DNA of 64,000 nt from an uncultured Bacilli bacterium. Lineage in GTDB: Bacteria > Bacillota_I > Bacilli_A > RF39 > UBA660. The notes beneath the pieces were generated by a model. It did no database searches and had not been told where the DNA came from. It saw nothing but the letters and a program-made list of their open reading frames with translations. Position 1 is the stretch's first letter. The number at the start of each line of letters is the position of its first letter. The stretch spans positions 1-64,000 of the forward strand of contig CAKOSE010000002.1 of NCBI GenBank assembly GCA_934102055.1. The letters are read 5' to 3'. Positions 22,093 to 30,956 of the stretch are shown here, in pieces. The translations under genes and the position numbers were made by a program.

Positions 22093-23418
22093 TTAATAAT
22101 ACCTTAGTATTATATCACACTTTTCATCCTTTTGAACATCAAACTTAGATTTTTTAAGACCAGGAAGCCAAACTATCTTATCAGTAGAATCTACAACCAC
22201 CGGCCACAAATCCCTTTGATTCAAAGGAACCTTACTATCAATAAAAATATCCTTTATCTTTTTAGAACCATTAAGACCTTTAACCCTCATCTTATCACCA
22301 GATTTCCTAGTCCTAACATGAAGAGGAAGCACAACATCATTACTACTAAGTCTACAATAATTATTGCTATTAGAAGAACATTCATTAACAACTCTTATAT
22401 TCTTACCATTAGGTAAATTAGCATAATCAGAAAGCTCAATCTCATAATTATCAATCTGCTCGGTTTCTCTCTTAAAATAAATCTTATCATAACTCTTAAT
22501 AACCTTAACAGCATTAGGTAAATAAACACTACTATTAGCACGATTAGAATAAACCAAAGACTTAATCAAATCAGTATGAACATCAGAAATAAGAATCATA
22601 TCATCCTCATAATACCCCTCAAGAAGTCTATTAATAAGCTTACTCTGAATAACACTATCAAGTTCTTTAAACTTAACTACATCAATATAATTATCATTAT
22701 ACAAAGTCCTAGCACTCTCATCAGTAACCATAGACAAATAATTATCGCATTCAAACAAAATTTCACTATACTTAAGAAACTTCAGATGAACATTCTTATC
22801 CTCTCTCTTAAGAAAAGGAAGAATTTCCTTACGGTACCTATTACGAGTATATTTATCAGAAAAATTAGACTTATCAACAGCATACTCAATACCATTATCT
22901 TTATCATAGTTAAGAAGTTCCTCTTTAGTAACATATACAAAAGGCCTTACAATAGAATAATCATCATGAACAGAAATCTTCTTAAAACCAGCATATCCAC
23001 CAAGAGTAGATCCTCTAACTATCCTCATAAGAACAGTTTCCATCAAATCATCACCATGATGAGCAGTCATTAAATACTTAGCATTATACTTATGAACAAG
23101 ATCCTCAAAAAAATTATATCTAAAATTCCTAGCTTCATTATGAAAATTATCATCACCATAATTATTAATAATCATCTTCTCAAAAATAACATCATTCAAA
23201 AAACAAAACTTCTCAAGCCATACCATCTCATCATCACTTTCAGCACGTAACTTATGATTAACATGAGCACAAATAATAGAAAGATTTAACTTTTTTCTAA
23301 ATTTCAGAAGCAAATCCATAAGAGCCATAGAATCCGGTCCCCCAGAACATCCCAAAACAATAACATCATCTTTCTCTAATAAACTAAGTAAAAACTTATT
23401 CACATCTTTCAAAATCAT
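22093..23418 (-). CDS. tilS: tRNA(Ile)-lysidine synthetase
   Basis: About 441 residues. The PP-loop GCSGGPDSMALMDLL binds ATP, and HHGDDLMETVLMRIVRGS is the second family motif. C-terminal TilS domain is present (RVKGLNGSKKIKDIF). It changes the anticodon wobble C of an AUA-reading tRNA to lysidine. I use ATG 23418; the in-frame GTG at 23424 is possible and no strong ribosome site decides. Placement before ftsH matches Bacillus. Confidence 0.94.
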   Translation of the reverse strand: MILKDVNKFLLSLLEKDDVIVLGCSGGPDSMALMDLLLKFRKKLNLSIICAHVNHKLRAESDDEMVWLEKFCFLNDVIFEKMIINNYGDDNFHNEARNFRYNFFEDLVHKYNAKYLMTAHHGDDLMETVLMRIVRGSTLGGYAGFKKISVHDDYSIVRPFVYVTKEELLNYDKDNGIEYAVDKSNFSDKYTRNRYRKEILPFLKREDKNVHLKFLKYSEILFECDNYLSMVTDESARTLYNDNYIDVVKFKELDSVIQSKLINRLLEGYYEDDMILISDVHTDLIKSLVYSNRANSSVYLPNAVKVIKSYDKIYFKRETEQIDNYEIELSDYANLPNGKNIRVVNECSSNSNNYCRLSSNDVVLPLHVRTRKSGDKMRVKGLNGSKKIKDIFIDSKVPLNQRDLWPVVVDSTDKIVWLPGLKKSKFDVQKDEKCDIILRYY

Positions 23419-23488
23419 CACCACTCATTAAAAACATATATTACATCAAAGTACAAAAATAATCAATAGAAAATAATAACATAAGTTA

Positions 23489-23791
23489 TTACTTCATTCT
23501 AATAATATATTCATCATCTCCAGAATACAAAAACTTCTCCCTAGCATACTTAGCAACATATACAGGATCCTTAAGTTTCTTTACCTCAGATTTTAAAACC
23601 TCTTCCTCTTCCTTTAAATTACCAAGTTTAACATTAAGTTCCTTATTTTCATTTTTCATAACATGAACATCTTTTAAAATAGTACCAACAGAGTATAAAA
23701 CATAAGCATTTATAGAAAAACAAAAAATAGTAACCAATATTATACGCTTTACCCTTTTTTTTCTAAGTTTCTTAGAACTTTTCTTTGCCAT
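23489..23791 (-). CDS. divIC: Cell-division protein DivIC/FtsB
   Basis: 100 residues: basic cytoplasmic start (KKSSKKLRKKRVKR), one membrane helix (about 17-37), a coiled coil (NENKELNVKLGNLKEEEEVL) and the family motif KDPVYVAKYAREKFLYSGDD. It forms the septal FtsL-DivIC-DivIB complex. Order yabP-yabQ-divIC matches Bacillus. A division gene of this kind argues for a cell wall rather than a wall-less lifestyle. Confidence 0.92.
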   Translation of the reverse strand: MAKKSSKKLRKKRVKRIILVTIFCFSINAYVLYSVGTILKDVHVMKNENKELNVKLGNLKEEEEVLKSEVKKLKDPVYVAKYAREKFLYSGDDEYIIRMK

Positions 23792-23825
23792 GATTTATTC
23801 ACCACCTTACACTATCTCATAATAA

Positions 23826-23854
23826 ATAATAACAAATTAACTATTAAATTTCAA
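23826..23854 (-). promoter_or_regulatory. divIC promoter
   Basis: TTGAAA (23849-23854), 17-base spacer, TATTAT (23826-23831), 35 bases upstream of the divIC ATG. Confidence 0.55.
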
Positions 23855-23885
23855 TAAAGACGACAAAAAAAGAATATACTTGACA

Positions 23886-24146
23886 CTATAAGTGTCTAAA
23901 TACATTCCTAGATAAACAAAAACCAAATATAAAAAATAAAAATAAATAAATATGTAAAACACAATAATTAATAAAAAGCATACCCATAAAAAACAAAAAC
24001 ATTATCAGAAAACTAAAAATAACATTAAAAATAACCTTATATCTAGAATACACCAAATATCTTTTAAAAAACTTAAATAAAAAGCAGTAAACAAACCCCC
24101 ATATAAAAGAAAACAAAAAAGAAAAAATCTGTTCATTAAGTATCAT
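23886..24146 (-). CDS. yabQ: Spore cortex protein YabQ-like
   Basis: 86 residues with three to four membrane helices and the family start pattern (NEQIFSFLFSFIWGFVYCFLFKFFKR). It overlaps yabP by four bases (ATGA), as in Bacillus, so the pair is translationally coupled. In Bacillus YabQ is needed for spore cortex formation. It is short compared with the Bacillus protein. Identification rests on position and hydrophobic pattern more than on specific motifs. Confidence 0.75.
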   Translation of the reverse strand: MILNEQIFSFLFSFIWGFVYCFLFKFFKRYLVYSRYKVIFNVIFSFLIMFLFFMGMLFINYCVLHIYLFLFFIFGFCLSRNVFRHL

Positions 24147-24430
24147 TTAAAAAGCTTATCAAACAAAGAACTCTTTGTCCCCTTTTTTACATTATCAAAA
24201 TAAGCAAAACTATCAACATTACCCTTAATAGAAACAATACCATCCTTAGTATCAAGACGAACTATCTCAAGACCATTACCCTTAATAGCCAAATAACCCA
24301 TACTAGTATCAAGTAAAAATTCCTCTTCATCAAAACTTTCAATCTTATTTACTCCAGTAATATAAATCAGTTTTCTTTCATTAACACTAATACCATGATT
24401 ATAACTAATATTTTCTGCAAATTTATCCAT
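24143..24430 (-). CDS. yabP: Sporulation protein YabP
   Basis: 95 residues from ATG 24430, chosen because AGGAGGAGAAGAT precedes it. NERKLIYITGVNKIESFDEEEFLLDTSMGYLAIKG and the IVSIKGNV repeat are typical of the YabP/YqfC family. In Bacillus it is made in the mother cell under SigE; YqfC is the paralog alternative, but coupling to yabQ supports yabP. Confidence 0.9.
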   Translation of the reverse strand: MDKFAENISYNHGISVNERKLIYITGVNKIESFDEEEFLLDTSMGYLAIKGNGLEIVRLDTKDGIVSIKGNVDSFAYFDNVKKGTKSSLFDKLFK

Positions 24431-24471
24431 ATCTTCTCCTCCTAACAAATTTTATGCAAAAAGAAAAAATA

Positions 24472-24500
24472 TATACAAAAAAAAACACCTTATCGGTGTT
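24472..24500 (-). terminator. spoVG terminator
   Basis: AACACC/GGTGTT stem with a five-base loop and a long T-run on the minus strand, directly downstream of the spoVG stop. Confidence 0.88.
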
Positions 24501-24505
24501 AATTC

Positions 24506-24766
24506 CTATTCCTCAGCAGTATTATATGCTTCTAAAATAGCTTCTTCAAATAATGCACGTGTTTCAGGATTGATTGGATGTGCTATATCACGATAATCCC
24601 CAGTCGGAGTCTTTCTACTTGGCATAGCTATAAATAATCCATCTTCACCTTCAATGATACGAATATCATGAATTGCAAAACAGTCATCAATTAGAACTGA
24701 TGCAATCCCCTTCATGCGAGATCCTTCCTTTTCAATTTTACGTACACTTACTGATGTAATTTTCAT
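24506..24766 (-). CDS. spoVG: SpoVG regulatory RNA-binding protein
   Basis: 86 residues from ATG 24766, with AAAGGAGGATTG upstream. [23 protein letters not shown] and the nearly invariant [22 protein letters not shown] are all present. In other Firmicutes SpoVG binds nucleic acid and tunes septation, virulence and sporulation. It is a single-gene unit with its own promoter and terminator. ipk/purR/yabJ, which lie between veg and spoVG in Bacillus, are missing. Confidence 0.97.
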   Translation of the reverse strand: MKITSVSVRKIEKEGSRMKGIASVLIDDCFAIHDIRIIEGEDGLFIAMPSRKTPTGDYRDIAHPINPETRALFEEAILEAYNTAEE

Positions 24767-24806
24767 CGACAATCCTCCTTTTTAAAAGCAAACCGCTTCT
24801 ACTACA

Positions 24807-24836
24807 ATTTTATATTAATAACACAACAAAAGTCAA
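24807..24836 (-). promoter_or_regulatory. spoVG promoter
   Basis: TTGACT (24831-24836), 18-base spacer, TAAAAT (24807-24812). The remaining 190 bases up to veg are AT-rich and I see nothing else in them. Confidence 0.65.
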
Positions 24837-25027
24837 TAGATTTACTAATATTTTAAACGAAAATGCCATAAAACAATTAAAAAAGCAAGACACTATTTAA
24901 CTATTGTTTAGGATAACTATATCTCGCAATAAATATTATAACTCATTTTACTAAATTTATGTCATTTTTTACATAATAACTAAGTAAAGCAATAATAAAC
25001 TATAAATACAAAAAAAATAACAATTAT

Positions 25028-25234
25028 CTAAATATCAATTTCTAAAACACCAATAAGAACATCCGAATAAGAAAAAGATCTAATCAAATCACCAGTATCA
25101 ATAGTAAAAACAAATTTATAACAACAAGTAATAGTTCCAGAGAATTCTTCAATTTGATTTCTACTACCATTATATCTAAACATAACCTCTTTCCCTAAAA
25201 ACTTACTTACCCTTTCTTTAACCAAATTAATCAT
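25028..25234 (-). CDS. veg: Veg family protein
   Basis: 68 residues. The pattern INLVKERVSKFLGKEVMFRYNGSRNQIEEFSGTI matches the Veg family, a small beta-barrel protein linked in Bacillus to biofilm control and spore outgrowth. The ATG overlaps the yabG stop (ATGA). In Bacillus veg follows yabG in the same way, though with its own strong promoter; here no such promoter is visible in between. Confidence 0.9.
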   Translation of the reverse strand: MINLVKERVSKFLGKEVMFRYNGSRNQIEEFSGTITCCYKFVFTIDTGDLIRSFSYSDVLIGVLEIDI

Positions 25235-26025
25235 CTAGGATACCCCACATACATAGTACCATTAGTAATAATCCCCCCTATACCATCTTTACCATACTTA
25301 GTTCTAGACAAAATCTTAATCAAATCAATTGGCTCATTCTTATTAGACAAACATATAGAAGACGCAATAATCGCAGGATCAAGAGCATGAATATTAATCC
25401 TTCTAGGACTTGAAGCAAAATTAGAACCAGCCTTAATAAGTTCTTCATAATCAGACTGACAAGCACCAGCAACTATAATAAGCTTTTCATGGTCCTTCTC
25501 ATATTCCCTAGCAGCCTTAACAGCCTTAATAAAATTCTTACTATTCTTATACTTAGAAATCTCTTTATAATCCCCATCACTACCCTCATAATAAGCATCA
25601 TGACCAGTAATAACAAGAACATCTGGATTTATATCACTAAGATAATCCTTAATCTTTAAATACACCCCTTCCTCAGAACTAACAACACCATAACAATAAA
25701 TATTCATATCCTTATAAAACTTTATACATCTATTAAGATAATCCCTATCAGCATCAATATGAAGAACTTTTCCAGGAAGATAAAAATAACGATCCCTATT
25801 AAGATCCAAAGTATTACTCATATTATCAAACAAACTCCTATCATCCTTATATAATTCTTCCTTACACTCCTTACAAATAACCAAATCATCCAAAGGTGCA
25901 TCCGCAAGAAGTCTTACATTAACACCCTCTAAAATAGCTATATCACCAGCAAGTTCCTTAACCTTAAAAACCATATCATTATTATAAGAACTCCTAGTAA
26001 CATAATCACCAACATTAAAAAGCAT
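25231..26025 (-). CDS. yabG: Sporulation-specific protease YabG
   Basis: 264 residues, peptidase family U57. Seen: VGDYVTRSSYNNDMVFKV at the start, HIDADRDYLNRCIKFY, VLVITGHDAYY and the highly conserved ASSPRRINIHALDPAII near the end. In spore formers YabG, a late mother-cell protease, trims coat proteins. Its start lies inside a hairpin with the rsmA stop. With yabP, yabQ, bofA and spoVT this is strong evidence for a sporulating ancestor or a living sporulation programme. Confidence 0.95.
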   Translation of the reverse strand: MLFNVGDYVTRSSYNNDMVFKVKELAGDIAILEGVNVRLLADAPLDDLVICKECKEELYKDDRSLFDNMSNTLDLNRDRYFYLPGKVLHIDADRDYLNRCIKFYKDMNIYCYGVVSSEEGVYLKIKDYLSDINPDVLVITGHDAYYEGSDGDYKEISKYKNSKNFIKAVKAAREYEKDHEKLIIVAGACQSDYEELIKAGSNFASSPRRINIHALDPAIIASSICLSNKNEPIDLIKILSRTKYGKDGIGGIITNGTMYVGYPR

Positions 26026-26052
26026 ATGATTACCTCCTACTAATCATATGCT
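26021..26052 (-). promoter_or_regulatory. Hairpin sequestering the yabG start
   Basis: A perfect 12-bp inverted repeat (26021-26032, 26041-26052). Its 8-base loop holds the yabG Shine-Dalgarno GTAGGAGG. One arm carries the rsmA stop, the other the yabG ATG. Ribosomes finishing rsmA would open it, giving translational coupling. Confidence 0.6.
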
Positions 26053-26835
26053 AAGTTCATTAGAAATTTCACAAAAAATATTAACAGCAAGCTCTTCAGC
26101 CCGAACACTTAAATCAAATCCATACCTATCAAGAACTTTAGAAACAATATCCAAATCATAACCTCTTAAATTATTCCTAAGAGTCTTTCTTTTAAACCTA
26201 AAACTATCATAAACAAGTTTATAAAACAAAGACCTATCACGAATAAAAAGCTTTTCCTTAGGATAAAAAGATACAATAACACTATCAACATTAGGTCTAG
26301 GATAAAAACTGTTTCTACTAACAACAAATTCCCTTTTAACAACAAAATTATAATTAAGAAAAACAGTAAAAGAACCATAATCCTTAGTACCAGTCCTAGC
26401 ACAAAACCTATCCCCAACCTCTTTTTGAACCATTATCCTAATAAGATCAAAAGAAACATCCAAATCAATGATCCTTTCAATAATCGGAGTAGTAATATAA
26501 TATGGTAAATTAGCAATAAGATACAAATGATCATAAGAAAAAGTTCCCAAATCACTCAAAACATCTCTCTTTAAAAAATCATCAAAAATAATATCAACAT
26601 TATCATAATCACCAGTATTAAACAAAAGCCTTTCCTTAACATCTAAATCTATCTCATATCCCAAAACATGATCAAATTTCTCACACAAAAACTTAGTAAG
26701 TCTACCATCACCACATCCAACCTCAATAACTAAAGAATTAGGCTTAACATCAATATCAGAAACAATCTTTCTAACAACATTAGTATCAACTAAAAAATTC
26801 TGACCAAATTTTTTCTTAAAATTAAAACTATCCAT
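26044..26835 (-). CDS. rsmA: 16S rRNA dimethyladenosine transferase
   Basis: 263 residues, KsgA family. KKFGQNFLVDTNVVRKI, VIEVGCGDGRLT (SAM site), IANLPYYITTPII (the NLPY catalytic motif) and FYPRPNVDSVIV are all present. It dimethylates two adenosines near the 16S 3' end. It follows the inserted surface-protein block; rnmV, which precedes it in Bacillus, is missing. GGTGGTGATTC upstream of the ATG belongs to a 41-bp repeated sequence. Confidence 0.96.
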   Translation of the reverse strand: MDSFNFKKKFGQNFLVDTNVVRKIVSDIDVKPNSLVIEVGCGDGRLTKFLCEKFDHVLGYEIDLDVKERLLFNTGDYDNVDIIFDDFLKRDVLSDLGTFSYDHLYLIANLPYYITTPIIERIIDLDVSFDLIRIMVQKEVGDRFCARTGTKDYGSFTVFLNYNFVVKREFVVSRNSFYPRPNVDSVIVSFYPKEKLFIRDRSLFYKLVYDSFRFKRKTLRNNLRGYDLDIVSKVLDRYGFDLSVRAEELAVNIFCEISNELSI

Positions 26836-26840
26836 AATGA

Positions 26841-26881
26841 ATCACCACCATCATTTTAACAAAATAAAAAGAATAAGGCAA
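26841..26881 (-). repeat. 41-bp direct repeat, copy A
   Basis: 39 of 41 bases match copy B at 27498-27538. On the minus strand it contains GCCTTATTCTTTTT (terminator end) and a GGTGGTGATT ribosome site. Copies lie upstream of rsmA and of the 27494 gene. Confidence 0.85.
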
Positions 26882-26885
26882 ACCC

Positions 26886-27494
26886 CTAATCAAGTGTGCC
26901 TTTTTCCTTATATACTATATCATTATTCTTAAATGTAAAAAGTTCATAATTATTACCATCAATAGACAAAGTCCATTCATCATCAAAAACTACTCTATAA
27001 CGACTTTCAATTTTCTTCTTAAATTTAGGCCAAACACCCTCTACATCATAAAACTTAGCTTTTAATCTATATCTAAATGGAAAATACGATAATGTCCTTT
27101 TATCAGAAACACTTTCTTCATTAACTATTTTTACTTTATCATTATTTAATGAAATTTGTAAATATGTATAACCAGAACCACCAGAAATAACATAAGCATA
27201 ACCCTTAAACTTAACAACAAAAGCACTTGAATAAACACCATATATATCTATCAAATCTCCATTTTTTCTCATACCAAATATATCCAAGTCATCATCACAA
27301 AAGTGGGGCAAATTATAAATATCAACATCATCACATTTAGAATTCTTCAATATCTCTTTTAAACTACTCATTTGCTCATCACTCAATAAATCTTGAGAAG
27401 TAAAAGCAGAAGTAAAAATATAAAAATAACCCAAAAGAAAAATAAAAAATAAAACAATCCCAAAAATCAAAAAAAATTTACTATTCTTAAACAT
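26886..27494 (-). CDS. Hypothetical membrane-anchored protein
   Basis: 202 residues. An N-terminal membrane helix (FFLIFGIVLFFIFLLGYFYIF, about 7-27) is followed by an exported domain with three Cys residues (SKCDDVDIYNLPHFCDDD). No lipobox Cys is seen. FAVVKFKGYAYVISGGSGYTYLQISLNN looks like beta strands. Function unknown. It is flanked on both sides by the 41-bp repeat, as though the gene or its upstream region was duplicated into place. Confidence 0.65.
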   Translation of the reverse strand: MFKNSKFFLIFGIVLFFIFLLGYFYIFTSAFTSQDLLSDEQMSSLKEILKNSKCDDVDIYNLPHFCDDDLDIFGMRKNGDLIDIYGVYSSAFVVKFKGYAYVISGGSGYTYLQISLNNDKVKIVNEESVSDKRTLSYFPFRYRLKAKFYDVEGVWPKFKKKIESRYRVVFDDEWTLSIDGNNYELFTFKNNDIVYKEKGTLD

Positions 27495-27497
27495 AAA

Positions 27498-27538
27498 ATC
27501 ACCACCACCATTTTATCAAAATAAAAAGAATAAGGCAA
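27498..27538 (-). repeat. 41-bp direct repeat, copy B
   Basis: Matches copy A (26841-26881) at 39 of 41 bases, differing at positions 11 and 18. Confidence 0.85.
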
Positions 27539-28078
27539 TCACTCTTCCTTACTCTTAGAAACCTTCTTAGATTTTTTCTCAACCACTGCTTCACTATCAT
27601 CATCAGAAACAACTTCATCACTCACTTTATTTTCCTTAACTACTATTTTTTTCTTCTTATTAACAATATCACAAATTAACAAAAGAACATTCGCACCACC
27701 TATCATATAAAGCATAGCCTGTATAGAAGCCAAATTATCAGCAAAATAAGCAGGATTAAAATTAATACCATATCTATAATATAAAATCATATTCTTATCA
27801 AACATTGCTCTTAAACAAACAACAATTATAAAAATAAATACAAATACAGATACAAAATTAAATAATAAATTATCCTTTACAAACTTACTTCTAGTAATTA
27901 AAGTAATAATAAATACAAGTAAAACAAAACCAAATGGAATAAAGACATCAACCGCATCAGTCAAAGGTTTTTCAAGTCTACCATAAGTAGTCATAATACC
28001 ATAAAACACAAGACCAAAAGCTGCAATAAATAAAATATACTTAAAAAATCCAAAAAAACCACTTAATATTCTTTTCAT
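27539..28078 (-). CDS. Hypothetical four-helix membrane protein
   Basis: 179 residues, with four membrane helices (about 11-27, 45-62, 72-92 and 120-135) and a charged Lys/Asp/Glu-rich cytoplasmic tail. Start and upstream stop overlap (TAATG), so it is coupled to the 28764 gene. No recognised family. Its position in the SipW block suggests a role in assembly or anchoring of the exported proteins; that is inference. Confidence 0.65.
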   Translation of the reverse strand: MKRILSGFFGFFKYILFIAAFGLVFYGIMTTYGRLEKPLTDAVDVFIPFGFVLLVFIITLITRSKFVKDNLLFNFVSVFVFIFIIVVCLRAMFDKNMILYYRYGINFNPAYFADNLASIQAMLYMIGGANVLLLICDIVNKKKKIVVKENKVSDEVVSDDDSEAVVEKKSKKVSKSKEE

Positions 28079-28764
28079 TAGCTATTACCTCCATATTCAC
28101 TCACATACCAATCTGCTATATCATCAAGAAGAGAAGCAATAAGCTTATAATTATCAACAGTAAGATCATACTCGTTTTGAAGCTTATTATATATAGTACC
28201 ACGAGTAATATCAGTAACAAAACCATATGAACTATTGCCAAGTTGAGAATGCACTAAATAATCAGAAATATCAATAATATTTTCTCTCTTTTCATCAACA
28301 ATCTTCTTAGTTTCAGCAAAAGACTTACCACCATCTATATTCTTATATATCATAGATATATTATATGGAATATTAAAAACACACTTACTATTATATTCCT
28401 TAAGAACTTCATTATTAGCATTATAAATATCAAGAGTAGTTATAGACTCCTTAGTATCAAGCTTAGCAAAAGTTCCTTTATTAAGAGAACTAACACAAGA
28501 CTCATAATACTCATAAATAGGCTTAGCAGTAGTACTATACCTAGCACTTTTATAATTAACAGATTTCATCTTCTTATCGACCTTTTTAAGCATCTTCTTA
28601 TAATTATTATAATCACTATTTTTAGTATAATCTACACTATAAGAATAAGACACTTCCTTATAATGATAAAAATTAGATATCAACAAAAACGACATTAAAG
28701 CCAAACATATAACAAGAACACTATTCGCAAGAACAGTTAAAAATTCAGTAACAACTTCTTTCAT
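28078..28764 (-). CDS. Hypothetical exported/membrane-anchored protein
   Basis: 228 residues, one N-terminal membrane helix (about 10-31) then a Tyr/Lys/Ser-rich domain outside the membrane, with two Cys residues (ESCVSSLN, NSKCVFN) that could pair. GGAGGAATATGA precedes the ATG. Not recognised. It is 12 bases downstream of the exported protein ending at 28777 and overlaps the next gene, so it is part of the same transcript. Confidence 0.65.
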   Translation of the reverse strand: MKEVVTEFLTVLANSVLVICLALMSFLLISNFYHYKEVSYSYSVDYTKNSDYNNYKKMLKKVDKKMKSVNYKSARYSTTAKPIYEYYESCVSSLNKGTFAKLDTKESITTLDIYNANNEVLKEYNSKCVFNIPYNISMIYKNIDGGKSFAETKKIVDEKRENIIDISDYLVHSQLGNSSYGFVTDITRGTIYNKLQNEYDLTVDNYKLIASLLDDIADWYVSEYGGNS

Positions 28765-28776
28765 TCATATTCCTCC

Positions 28777-29406
28777 TTAAACATTTATATTAATCTTAAA
28801 TTTAAACTTAGAATCCTTACCTAAATTTAAGCTCCACAACTTAACACTATATTTACTAGTAGTATTGCTAGGACAATTAGTATCATACAAACTAAGCTCC
28901 CTAATATTACCTAAATTACCCTCCTGAACAACAACATTATCTTTATATAAAGCATAACTAATCTTAGTCATATCAACATTCTTATTATCAAAATCAAGAG
29001 CAAACAAACTAACAGAATAATTCAAACTAACAGGATTTTTATTACTAACAGAAAAATCATAAGAATATGCCTTTTCTAAACTATTATACTTATCAAAAGA
29101 TGATATAACTCCACCATAATCACTATTAGAATGAACCACAAACAAATCATATTTAACAGTAGTAACATTCCTCTTATCAGATAAATCCTTATCTAAATAG
29201 GCAAATCCAAAAAAGATAGAAAATATAGAAAGCAATATCAAAAGCACTGATAAAAATATCAAAAATCCAGTTCTACGTCTCCTTGCTTTATCATTCTCAT
29301 AAATGATATCAGAAGTCCCAAGTTTACTATGGAGTTCATCATCTCTAACCTCTTCTTGAAACATCATATCAGAAGCAGAAACATTAAAATCACTCTTCTT
29401 CTTCAT
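28777..29406 (-). CDS. Exported beta-sandwich-like protein of SipW block
   Basis: 209 residues from ATG 29406, set by AGGTGGTTAAGG; it overlaps the signal peptidase gene by 17 bases. A cytoplasmic stretch ending in ARRRR is followed by a membrane helix (about 58-80) and an exported part. The end (KYSVKLWSLNLG...FKFKININV) resembles the C-terminal strands of the two other exported proteins upstream (FRMW/LRMW...). Likely the most divergent member of the set. Function unknown. Confidence 0.65.
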   Translation of the reverse strand: MKKKSDFNVSASDMMFQEEVRDDELHSKLGTSDIIYENDKARRRRTGFLIFLSVLLILLSIFSIFFGFAYLDKDLSDKRNVTTVKYDLFVVHSNSDYGGVISSFDKYNSLEKAYSYDFSVSNKNPVSLNYSVSLFALDFDNKNVDMTKISYALYKDNVVVQEGNLGNIRELSLYDTNCPSNTTSKYSVKLWSLNLGKDSKFKFKININV

Positions 29407-30022
29407 CCTTAACCACCTCATTAAGTTTCTTCCTAGCATCCTTAGTACGTTCATCTTCTAAAGTAACCTTTTTTCTTTTTCTAACAATCATCTTAAACAT
29501 CTTCATAATATCATAAATAACAACACCTAAACATGGAAGAATAACTGCAACAATCCAACCAGTTTTACTAACTAAAAACTGTTGAATATATCCAGCCTTA
29601 GGAATTTTCAAAAGAACCTTACCAAGAACATTCTTACCAGAAGTTATCTCACTATCTGCAGTATTATTATTATCCCCTTTTGTCTTATAAGAATACTCAT
29701 CATTAACCTTAAAAGCCTCTTGAACACGGTGAGTAATAGTAATACCACCATTCTTTTCAGAAATAAAAGTAATAACATCACCTGTATTATACCTATTTTG
29801 ATCCTCTTTATAAGTAATAACAATATCTCCAGCCTTTATCGTAGGATACATACTTTGAGTAAGAATAGTATAAAAGTTAACCTTTACATCACCAAGCTTA
29901 TCATTATTAGCAAGAACATTTACCCTAACAATATAAACTAAAATCAAAAGAATCAAAAGAACTAATACAACAAATATTGCAGAAGAAATAATCTTTAAAA
30001 TTCTATTAATTACATTTTTCAC
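29390..30022 (-). CDS. sipW: Signal peptidase I, SipW (archaeal/ER) type
   Basis: 210 residues from GTG 30022, chosen because AAAGGAT lies nine bases upstream. N-terminal membrane helix (about 15-36), LTQSMYPTIKAGDIV with the nucleophile Ser, and ITITHRVQEAF with His where bacterial-type enzymes have Lys; GDNNNTADSEIT is the D-N-N motif. A second membrane helix lies near residue 165. His in place of Lys is diagnostic of SipW-type enzymes, which in Bacillus process TasA and TapA. Its neighbours are candidate substrates. Confidence 0.9.
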   Translation of the reverse strand: MKNVINRILKIISSAIFVVLVLLILLILVYIVRVNVLANNDKLGDVKVNFYTILTQSMYPTIKAGDIVITYKEDQNRYNTGDVITFISEKNGGITITHRVQEAFKVNDEYSYKTKGDNNNTADSEITSGKNVLGKVLLKIPKAGYIQQFLVSKTGWIVAVILPCLGVVIYDIMKMFKMIVRKRKKVTLEDERTKDARKKLNEVVKDEEEE

Positions 30023-30037
30023 ACTAACCAATCCTTT

Positions 30038-30832
30038 CTACGCATAATAAGCATTAACAGCAATCCTACACCCAAAAGACAAAGGATTTTCAGAAACACT
30101 AGCAGAAGAAGAAAGCCACATTCTAAAAACATAATTACCTAAAAATTTACTAGATACCTTCTTCCTATAAATAACTTTACCACCAGGACGATACTCACTA
30201 TCAGGTAAATCACTAAAATTACTTACCTTACTTCCAGTAACAGAAGCAGCTCTACCATTTTCAGTTAAATAAACTCTTACATCCTTTTCCCTAATAGTAT
30301 TCCCAGGACTAGGTAATAAAGAAATCTCATAAATAATATTTCCTTTCTTCTTTTTCAATAATGAAGAAATAGAAAAATCAAAGAATTCCTTATCCCCATT
30401 AAGACTCATTCCAATATCATCAGAAGTAGGATACACATTCTTCATATTAATATAATTAGATCCTTCATTAAAAGAAAACATAACAGAACCAACAGTAGAA
30501 TCTATACCACCACCATGCGAAGGCTTATTATCTTTATTACCACCTTTATTATTTCCCTTATTGTCATTCTTATTATTATCTTTATGATCATCCTTATCCT
30601 TAACAGTGACATCAATACCCACATCAATCAAATTGCCCTTACCACCATTATTATAAGTATTAAAAACTGCAAAAGATATAGAAGATACCAAAAAAATCAA
30701 ACATATTAAAAACAACAATATTAAAAAGAAATATCTCCTATCTTCATCATCCTTAACAGTCAAAACATCATCAGCAACCTGATCAGCCACAATTCTCTCT
30801 TGAAAAGAGAACTTTTCCTTATCTTCCTTCAC
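30038..30832 (-). CDS. Exported protein, candidate SipW substrate
   Basis: 264 residues from GTG 30832 with AGGTGATTAT upstream. A charged cytoplasmic N-terminus, membrane helix (about 33-58, ending SSISFAVFNTY), Asn/Lys/Gly/Asp-rich linker (about 78-108), then a beta-rich domain with MKNVYPTSDDIG, FFDFSIS and FRMWLSSS motifs. The YP-SD-G / FDFS / RMW pattern recurs in the two upstream proteins. The linker may hold the domain off the membrane or wall. Promoter not obvious. Confidence 0.7.
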   Translation of the reverse strand: MKEDKEKFSFQERIVADQVADDVLTVKDDEDRRYFFLILLFLICLIFLVSSISFAVFNTYNNGGKGNLIDVGIDVTVKDKDDHKDNNKNDNKGNNKGGNKDNKPSHGGGIDSTVGSVMFSFNEGSNYINMKNVYPTSDDIGMSLNGDKEFFDFSISSLLKKKKGNIIYEISLLPSPGNTIREKDVRVYLTENGRAASVTGSKVSNFSDLPDSEYRPGGKVIYRKKVSSKFLGNYVFRMWLSSSASVSENPLSFGCRIAVNAYYA

Positions 30833-30924
30833 ATAATCACCTACTATTATACTTATACTAATATACTACCACAAAAAGCAAAAATTTAAAAGAAGAAAAA
30901 TAACAAAAAAAAACATATTTACAT

Positions 30925-30948
30925 AAAAAAAACTTCCGAAGAAGTTTT
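30925..30948 (-). terminator. Terminator in the surface-protein block
   Basis: AAAACTTC/GAAGTTTT stem with a TTCG loop followed by TTTT on the minus strand, right after the stop at 30957. Probably lets the two upstream exported proteins be made at higher level than the rest. Confidence 0.9.
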
Positions 30949-30956
30949 AAATTTCA

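Noticed and set aside
24555..24568. CACGTGTTTCA inside spoVG as a parS
   Set aside because: Only one half-site matches; the other arm is unrelated coding sequence.
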